Assembly: GCA_013153335.1 (NCBI GenBank)
Contig: JAADEP010000018.1
Span: 1-10,754, forward strand
Direction of reading: 5' to 3'
Length of the DNA stretch: 10,754 nucleotides
DNA from: Chloroflexota bacterium
GTDB lineage: Bacteria > Chloroflexota > Anaerolineae > Anaerolineales > DRMV01
This document shows positions 6,912 to 10,754 of the stretch, piece by piece. Numbering within the stretch: position 1 is the first letter of the stretch; each line of letters opens with the position of its first letter. Below the pieces are notes generated by a model. That model had not been told where the DNA came from. It saw only the letters and a program-made list of their open reading frames with translations, and ran no database searches. Both the position numbers and the translations under genes were made by a program.

Positions 6912-7538
6912 ATGGCGGTACTGCTGTTCAACAAGCCTTATGGCGTGCTCTCCCAATTCACCGATCCCGAAGGGCGACCAACCCTCAAAGCCTATATCCC
7001 GGTGGCTCGGGTGTATCCAGCGGGGCGGCTGGATCTACGCTCAGAAGGGCTGCTTATGCTAAGCGACGACCCCAAACTGCGAGGCCTGCTTACGAGCCAA
7101 GGGTCCAAACTCCCGCGCGAATACTGGGTTCAGGTGGAAGGCGAGCCCGACGAGCAGGACCTACAACGCCTACGCGAAGGGGTTTGGGTGGACGGACGTC
7201 GCCTCAAGGCCCTTCGAGTAGACCGCATGCCCGCACCCGAGCTATGGCCGCGCACGCCTCCGGTTCGGGTGCGGCCAACGAGCTGGTTGCGAATGGTACT
7301 GACCGAAGGTCGCAAACACCAAGTGCGGCGCATGACCGCGGCCATCGGGCATCCTACCCAACGCCTGGTGCGTTGGGCCATAGGGCCCTTTACCTTGCAC
7401 GGCCTGGCCCCGGGTCAATGGCGCTACCTCACGCCTTCCGAAGAGGCCAAACTGTGGCGCCTTCTTGGCCGAAAGCCAACGCGCCGCCGGCCCAGACGAA
7501 CCGACCCCGGGCCGCACCCAACCTCAGCGGAGAAGTAA
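6912..7538 (+). CDS. rluE: 23S rRNA pseudouridine synthase, RluE-like (RsuA family)
   Basis: Isomerises uridine to pseudouridine in 23S rRNA; E. coli RluE acts at U2457 near the peptidyl transferase centre. It has 208 residues and no N-terminal S4 domain, as in RluE and unlike RsuA or RluB. LFNKPYGVLSQFTD (5-18) and GRLDLRSEGLL (39-48+) carry the catalytic Asp41. LWPRTPPVRVR (111-121), PTSWL (122-126) and EGRKHQVRRMTAAIGHPT (132-149) match the RluE pattern closely, including SQF-D and WPR-PP. The Arg-rich tail (187-197) probably contacts RNA. The target site is inferred from E. coli. The start ATG lies 1 base after the preceding TGA and has a weak ribosome binding site, so translation is probably coupled. 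Confidence 0.93.
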   Translation: MAVLLFNKPYGVLSQFTDPEGRPTLKAYIPVARVYPAGRLDLRSEGLLMLSDDPKLRGLLTSQGSKLPREYWVQVEGEPDEQDLQRLREGVWVDGRRLKALRVDRMPAPELWPRTPPVRVRPTSWLRMVLTEGRKHQVRRMTAAIGHPTQRLVRWAIGPFTLHGLAPGQWRYLTPSEEAKLWRLLGRKPTRRRPRRTDPGPHPTSAEK

Positions 7539-7539
7539 G

Positions 7540-7890
7540 ATGTCACGACGAACGCGCGACATCCTCATTGGCGCGCTGCTGCTCAGCCTGGGCTTAGGGC
7601 TTTTGGGCGTGCCCGTATTTCAATCGATCAGCCAGGCCGGCCGCGCGCTCCTATCCCTGCTTTGGGCCTTATGGGCCCTGGTCGTGACAGGCTTAGGGCT
7701 TCACTTCGCGTACCGGGCATGGCGCCGCCGCTGGGGACGGGGGCGCTACGGCCTGGTCTACGGTCTGGGGCTGGCAGGCCTGGGCCTGGCCATCCTCGCG
7801 AACCAACTCACCGACCGCCAGGTCTCCCTCATCGGCGGCCTCCTGGCCGGCCTGGGCTTGGGCTACTTACTCCGCGTGTTGCGGAGGTAA
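7540..7890 (+). CDS. Small four-helix membrane protein, unknown function
   Basis: Not recognised. 116 residues with four predicted helices (about 8-26, 38-58, 70-90 and 95-113) joined by short loops. A basic cluster YRAWRRRWGRGR (58-69) lies between helices 2 and 3, and the C-terminus is basic (LRVLRR); both should be cytoplasmic. It is rich in Gly and Leu. The ATG at 7540 follows the rluE stop by one base, with GGAG seven bases upstream. An open frame upstream of this ATG only overlaps rluE. It is the last gene of the operon that starts at 3862. Confidence 0.75.
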   Translation: MSRRTRDILIGALLLSLGLGLLGVPVFQSISQAGRALLSLLWALWALVVTGLGLHFAYRAWRRRWGRGRYGLVYGLGLAGLGLAILANQLTDRQVSLIGGLLAGLGLGYLLRVLRR

Positions 7891-7917
7891 AACGGCGAAT
7901 TTCGCCAGTGCGTCGTT
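7889..7917 (+). terminator. Weak possible terminator of the hflX operon
   Basis: GGCGA (7894-7898) and TCGCC (7902-7906) form a short stem around ATT. A short T-run (CGTTTCC) comes only after 7 more bases. The position, immediately after the operon's last stop codon, fits better than the structure does. Confidence 0.3.
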
Positions 7918-7971
7918 TCCCTAACACCGCGGCTTGACGAGCTCGGGGCCGATCGCGGAACGTCTCGACCC

Positions 7972-8000
7972 TTGACGCGACGGGTAGGGCACGCTATACT
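7972..8000 (+). promoter_or_regulatory. Sigma70-type promoter of tRNA-Leu
   Basis: TTGACG (7972-7977) and TATACT (7995-8000) are separated by exactly 17 bases, a near-consensus housekeeping promoter. Transcription should start near 8007, about 9 bases before the mature tRNA. Another TTGACG at 7934-7939 has no matching -10. Confidence 0.85.
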
Positions 8001-8015
8001 TATGGGCGAGCGAAG

Positions 8016-8100
8016 GCCGAGGTGGCGGAATTGGCAGACGCGCTGCGCTCAGGACGCAGTGGGCATTGCGCCCGTGGGGGTTCAAATCCCCCCCTCGGCA
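8016..8100 (+). tRNA. tRNA-Leu (anticodon CAG)
   Basis: Class II tRNA of 85 bases. The acceptor stem GCCGAGG (8016-8022) pairs with CCTCGGC (8093-8099), and the discriminator is A8100. The D-arm contains TTGGCAGA. The anticodon arm is CTGCG-CTCAGGA-CGCAG with anticodon CAG. The long variable arm (GGGC...GCCC) is typical of leucine tRNA. The T-arm has TTCAAAT between G- and C-runs. No CCA is encoded (ACA follows), so it is added after transcription. The tRNA reads CUG codons. Confidence 0.96.
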
Positions 8101-8104
8101 CAGG

Positions 8105-8134
8105 AGCGCCCCACAAGGGGCGCTTGCTTATTTT
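8105..8134 (+). terminator. Intrinsic terminator after tRNA-Leu
   Basis: Perfect 8-bp stem AGCGCCCC (8105-8112) and GGGGCGCT (8117-8124) with loop ACAA, followed by the T-rich TTGCTTATTTT. It starts 5 bases after the tRNA end. Confidence 0.9.
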
Positions 8135-8191
8135 GTCAGGCTGAACCCCACCCCGCGCTCGCGTGGGATGAATGTCTTGGAGGTAAGGCTC

Positions 8192-8530
8192 ATGGCACGC
8201 AAAGGCCTTTTCGGCGGTCTCGGTGGATTGGACCCAATTAGCATTCTCAAACAGTTGCAAGCCCAGATCGACCAAGCTCAAAAAGAGATTGCGGAGTCGC
8301 AAGTGGAGGGTTCCGCGGGCGGAGGCGCTGTACGGGTGATCATGCGCGGTGACCATCGGGTGGTCGCGGTGCAAATCAATCCTGAGCTCCTCCAAGAAGG
8401 CGATGTAGAAATGCTTCAAGACCTGCTCGTAACCGCCTTCAACAACGCGGTAGCCGAGGTGGAACGCCTCACCAAGGAAAAGATGGAGCCCATCCAAAAG
8501 ACGTTGGGCGGCTTCAATCTCCCGATTTAG
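8192..8530 (+). CDS. YbaB/EbfC family nucleoid-associated DNA-binding protein
   Basis: Small dimeric DNA-binding protein that coats the chromosome; family members influence nucleoid structure and gene expression. It has 112 residues: a flexible Gly-rich N-terminus (ARKGLFGGLGG), a helix (about 15-36, ILKQLQAQIDQAQKEIAES), a sheet core with VEGSAGGGAVRVIMRGDHRVVAVQINPELL (about 38-67) and C-terminal helices (73-103). Length and the G-G-V-V...I-PELL pattern fit the family. The ATG at 8192 is preceded by GGAGG. An in-frame ATG at 8168 would add 8 residues and lacks a good ribosome binding site. Family members often follow dnaX and precede recR; here the gene stands alone between a tRNA terminator and its own terminator, and no clear promoter is seen in the 57-bp gap. 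Confidence 0.92.
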   Translation: MARKGLFGGLGGLDPISILKQLQAQIDQAQKEIAESQVEGSAGGGAVRVIMRGDHRVVAVQINPELLQEGDVEMLQDLLVTAFNNAVAEVERLTKEKMEPIQKTLGGFNLPI

Positions 8531-8577
8531 ACGCGGAAAACCGAGGCATTTTGCTTCGAACGAATTCCGCAGAAAAA

Positions 8578-8608
8578 CAAAACCGGGGCGAAGTTCGCCC
8601 CGGTTTTG
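8578..8608. terminator. Bidirectional terminator between ybaB-type gene and DUF2202 gene
   Basis: Perfect inverted repeat centred on G8593: a 14-bp stem core, 8579-8592 with 8594-8607, extended by C8578-G8608. On the minus strand the hairpin is followed by TTTTGTTTTTC, a good T-tract for the DUF2202 gene. On the plus strand the stem ends in GGTTTTG. It closes two convergent transcripts. Confidence 0.92.
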
Positions 8609-8633
8609 TGGTTGGAGCGCAGGAAGACGCTGC

Positions 8634-9473
8634 TTACCCGCCGCTCGAGCGACCCCGGCCTTGCCCACGGCCGCGGCCCTGACCTTGGCCTTGGCCACCT
8701 TGGGGCCCTTCTTCGGCCATGATGGCTTCGTACTCTTCCATGCTCAGGTATTGCGGCGTGTAAGGCTCACCCGTCGCTTGGGTGTAGGCCTGGCTGAACG
8801 CCCGCAAGTGGTTCTTCGAGCCGTCCATCAGGTGTTCATAAACGGTGATGATGTCAGCCTTGTCGGTCTGCGCGATGCGTTCCTTCAGGTCCAGGATGTC
8901 GATCTCTTCAATCGCGCCGCCGACCTTGAGCGCTTCAGCCAAGGATTGGCGCCCGCGCTCGACCAGCTCGTTGTACAGCGCCTGCAAGTCGGGGTTGGTA
9001 AACTCGCCCACACCCTTGCCCGCGGCCGGGTCTTCCAGGCCATAGGTCTGCAGCAAGCCCAACACCGCGCTCATGTGTTGCTCTTCGCTCTTGGCAATGT
9101 TCTGGAAGGTGGGATGGCCCCAGATCTCAAACAGGGTCAGGTAAACATCCCGAGCCAGCTTTTCCTCTTCCCGCATGAAGAGCAAGCCCTCCACCTCTTC
9201 GGCCGTCAACCCATTGACCGCGGTGGCTTCGGCCGCCGCCTCGGTGGCCGCCTCCGTAGGAGCTTCGGTCGCGGCCTCAGTTGCCTCCGCCTCGGTCGGC
9301 TCCGCGGTCGCTTCTTCGGTCGGCGCCTCCGTGGGCTCGGTGGTCGTAGCTTCCGTCGCCTCCGCTACCGTGGGCAGCGGGGTCGGGAGCGCGCCAGTTT
9401 CAGAGCAGGCGCCTAAGGCAAGGGCGAATACCAGCCCTACAACAAGCCAGGTCAGCTTCCGTGAAATCTTCAT
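8634..9473 (-). CDS. DUF2202 ferritin-like lipoprotein
   Basis: Predicted surface lipoprotein of 279 residues. The signal peptide ends in lipobox LGAC with Cys23. Residues 30-85 form a Thr-Glu-Ala-Pro linker that keeps the domain away from the membrane. The DUF2202 domain (about 88-235) shows FMREEEKLARDVYLTL (99-114), FQNIAKSEEQHM (123-134), IEEIDILDL (188-196), VYEHLMDGS (211-219) and NHLRAF (221-226). The Glu and Glu-x-x-His residues resemble ferritin-like di-metal ligands, so a two-metal site is plausible but unproven. The C-terminus (255-279) is a Gly/Gln/Arg repeat. AAGGAGGTGA lies 4 bases before the ATG. It is divergent to the cytochrome gene, with which it shares linker type and control region. 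Metal oxidation or storage, or stress protection, are guesses. Confidence 0.9.
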   Translation of the reverse strand: MKISRKLTWLVVGLVFALALGACSETGALPTPLPTVAEATEATTTEPTEAPTEEATAEPTEAEATEAATEAPTEAATEAAAEATAVNGLTAEEVEGLLFMREEEKLARDVYLTLFEIWGHPTFQNIAKSEEQHMSAVLGLLQTYGLEDPAAGKGVGEFTNPDLQALYNELVERGRQSLAEALKVGGAIEEIDILDLKERIAQTDKADIITVYEHLMDGSKNHLRAFSQAYTQATGEPYTPQYLSMEEYEAIMAEEGPQGGQGQGQGRGRGQGRGRSSGG

Positions 9474-9567
9474 CGCTTCACCTCCTTCAATATGGTTGCG
9501 AGTGCTTTCCTTTCGGAAGGTTGCGCTCTAAGCATACCGCGGGAATTTTGAGGATTTGTGGCTGAGG

Positions 9568-9595
9568 TGTGAAGGCTTTATGAAGCGTCTGTGTT
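9568..9595 (-). promoter_or_regulatory. Three 11-bp-spaced half-sites facing the DUF2202 gene
   Basis: Read on the minus strand: AACACA (9590-9595), TTCATA (9579-9584) and TTCACA (9568-9573). The starts are exactly 11 bp apart, about one DNA turn. This is the head-to-tail layout bound by OmpR/PhoB-family response regulators. The set points toward the DUF2202 gene and mirrors the plus-strand set. Confidence 0.55.
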
Positions 9596-9677
9596 CTCCT
9601 ATTTTTTAGGCTCTGAATCGCGCGTCCCCGGGCGACCCCGAGTGCAAGGGGAGGTGGCGGGAAGCGTGCGCAGGCTT

Positions 9678-9707
9678 TTCATCGCGCCTTCACAACATCT
9701 TCACAAC
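9678..9707 (+). promoter_or_regulatory. Three 11-bp-spaced half-sites facing the cytochrome gene
   Basis: TTCATC (9678-9683), TTCACA (9689-9694) and TTCACA (9700-9705) in direct orientation. The last two extend to an exact TCACAAC-N4-TCACAAC. This resembles the TCACAGC-N4-TCACAGC type known for mycobacterial PhoP and the Pho boxes of Gram-positive bacteria. TATCCT (9715-9720) follows after 9 bases and could be the -10 of an activator-dependent promoter without a -35, with the start codon 36 bases further on. Confidence 0.6.
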
Positions 9708-9756
9708 CAACAGCTATCCTGCAGGTGGATTCTGAAAGCGTCACAGGAGGTGAACA

Positions 9757-10698
9757 ATGCGAAAACCGCATGTGCGTTGGATCGGGCTCCTTGGCCTTGT
9801 GCTTGCGCTGGGTCTGTTTGTGGCCGGATGCAGCTCGAGTGCCACAACGCCGGCCGCCCCCGCGACCGAGGCCGCAACCGAGGAACCCACCGAAGCCCCG
9901 ACCGAAGCACCCACCGAAGAAGCGACAGAGGCCCCGACGGCCATGCCTACGCAGGCCACAACCCCCATGGGCGGCCAGGGACAACAAGGCCAGGGGCATA
10001 GCCACGGCAGCGATCAAGGCCAAATGGGCGGTGGCCCGCCGGCCGGGCGTGGACCGGGTGGCGGTCGGTGGACCGTGTTCCACCAAGAGCCCATCCCAGA
10101 AGAATTCGCCAACCTGACCAACCCGATGCCGGGGGATCCGGAGTCCATCGAGCGAGGCAAAGAGATCTATCAAACCCACTGCGCGGTGTGCCACGGCGAG
10201 ACCGGCATGGGTGAAGCCGAGGCCGGCCAAGTGCTCGATCCGCCCGCGTTGCCCATTGCTCGCACCACCCGGCAGGTGAGCGACGCGTACCTGTACTGGC
10301 GCATCCACGACGGCGGCTTTCCCTTCGGTACGGCTATGCCGGCCTACGGCACCGCACTGACCGAGCAACAAATTTGGGACGTAATCAACTACGTCCGCTA
10401 TCTCAGCGAAGTGGCCGGTGACCCGGGCCAGTCGCAAGAAGCCATGCTGGCCAAGGCCGTGGCTGAGGGCATCATCACCCAAGACGAAGCCGACCTCTTC
10501 CAGCGCATCCACGCGCTCTTAGAGGAGTACAAACAAGAACACGAGGCCGAGCTCAAAGCGCAAGCGGGTGGCAATCCCGACGCGATGATGGAGCTTATGT
10601 TCAAGGGCCTCATTGAGCAGGGCTTGATCACCGAAGAAGAGGCGCAAGCCTTCCAAGACATCCACAACCGCCTGCATGAAGCTGGGATTATGCCCTAG
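9757..10698 (+). CDS. Monohaem cytochrome c lipoprotein with C-terminal helical repeats
   Basis: Predicted membrane-anchored electron-transfer protein of 313 residues. Order: signal peptide with lipobox VAGC (Cys25); Thr-Glu-Ala-Pro linker (30-70); a Gly/Gln patch with HSH (71-103); and a class I cytochrome c domain (about 128-220). That domain has haem site CAVCH (142-146), with His146 as axial ligand, and likely Met194 in MPAYG as the other, ahead of LTEQQIWDVINYVRYL. The C-terminal tail (about 225-313) is unusual: two similar helical units, AVAEGIITQDEADLFQRIHALLEE (start about 234) and LIEQGLITEEEAQAFQDIHNRLHE (start about 285). AGGAGGTGA lies just before the ATG. It is divergent to the DUF2202 lipoprotein. 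The electron partner is unknown; an oxidase or extracellular acceptor is possible. Confidence 0.92.
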   Translation: MRKPHVRWIGLLGLVLALGLFVAGCSSSATTPAAPATEAATEEPTEAPTEAPTEEATEAPTAMPTQATTPMGGQGQQGQGHSHGSDQGQMGGGPPAGRGPGGGRWTVFHQEPIPEEFANLTNPMPGDPESIERGKEIYQTHCAVCHGETGMGEAEAGQVLDPPALPIARTTRQVSDAYLYWRIHDGGFPFGTAMPAYGTALTEQQIWDVINYVRYLSEVAGDPGQSQEAMLAKAVAEGIITQDEADLFQRIHALLEEYKQEHEAELKAQAGGNPDAMMELMFKGLIEQGLITEEEAQAFQDIHNRLHEAGIMP

Positions 10699-10727
10699 CG
10701 GGCATAAACTTACCCCTTCCCCCGCGT

Positions 10728-10754
10728 CCCTCCGGCCTCGCGCCGGAGGGATTC
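10728..10754 (+). terminator. Probable terminator after the cytochrome gene, cut by window end
   Basis: Perfect 9-bp stem CCCTCCGGC (10728-10736) and GCCGGAGGG (10742-10750) with loop CTCGC, 30 bases after the stop codon. Only ATTC is visible beyond it, so the T-tract cannot be judged. Confidence 0.65.

Larger units (their letters stand above)
9474..9756. promoter_or_regulatory. Shared divergent control region of the two lipoprotein genes
   Basis: 283 bp with no gene. Both genes have near-perfect ribosome binding sites at its edges (minus strand 9478-9487; plus strand 9745-9753). Each side carries a triplet of TTCACA-like half-sites with an 11-bp period, annotated separately. TATGCT at 9531-9536 (minus strand) may be the -10 of the DUF2202 gene. 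A small CCTT-TTCG-AAGG type hairpin lies near 9509-9520 in its leader. Confidence 0.7.

Noticed and set aside
7934..7962. Second promoter upstream of tRNA-Leu starting at TTGACG 7934
   Set aside because: No -10-like hexamer 16-18 bases downstream; the TTGACG at 7972 has an ideal partner.
8168..8191. Earlier ATG start for the YbaB/EbfC protein
   Set aside because: It would add 8 residues not typical of the family, and the GGAGG ribosome binding site sits between the two ATGs and serves the second.
8661..9416. 251-residue plus-strand open frame opposite the DUF2202 gene
   Set aside because: Antisense shadow: the low-complexity linker codons give an open frame on the other strand. There is no ribosome binding site or recognisable domain.
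9679..10512. 277-residue minus-strand open frame opposite the cytochrome gene
   Set aside because: Antisense to a clear haem protein and extends through the divergent control region; a GC-rich shadow.

Overview
The window is GC-rich bacterial chromosomal DNA that fits Chloroflexota (Anaerolineae or Ardenticatenia-like) best. This assignment is an inference. It rests on lipoproteins with long Thr-Glu-Ala-Pro linkers, a CAP plus LysM wall-type protein with Pro/Thr spacers, GC-rich palindromic intergenic repeats and strong AAGGAGGTGA ribosome binding sites. Nothing in the window proves the taxon, and there are no phage, transposase or CRISPR genes.

Layout. Positions 1-316 hold two tandem copies of a palindromic intergenic repeat, followed by empty sequence to 538. 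On the minus strand lie cobT (539-1597), a FecCD/BtuCD-type ABC ATPase (1600-2433) and a membrane-anchored CAP/LysM protein (2500-3657). A divergent intergenic region (3658-3861) leads to a five-gene plus-strand operon: a class I aminotransferase, hflX, a small membrane protein, an rluE-type pseudouridine synthase and a second small membrane protein (3862-7890). Gaps inside it are 1 to 28 bp. A tRNA-Leu(CAG) with a near-consensus sigma70 promoter and its own terminator follows, then a YbaB/EbfC nucleoid-associated protein that ends in a bidirectional terminator.

The last 2.1 kb carry two divergent lipoproteins that share a 283-bp control region: a DUF2202 ferritin-like protein (minus) and a monohaem cytochrome c (plus). 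Each side has three hexamer half-sites at an exact 11-bp period, related to TTCACA. This architecture is typical of PhoB/PhoP (OmpR-family) response regulators. The pair is the best candidate here for an undescribed system: an envelope module combining a possible di-metal ferritin-like domain with a c-type haem protein under one phosphorelay. That role is a hypothesis; the protein domains and the repeats can be read directly.

How the genes work together. cobT and the ATPase are translationally coupled and point to cobamide salvage and uptake, but no permease or binding protein is present. HflX and RluE both act on the large ribosomal subunit and sit in one operon with two unknown membrane proteins. 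The remaining genes are housekeeping.
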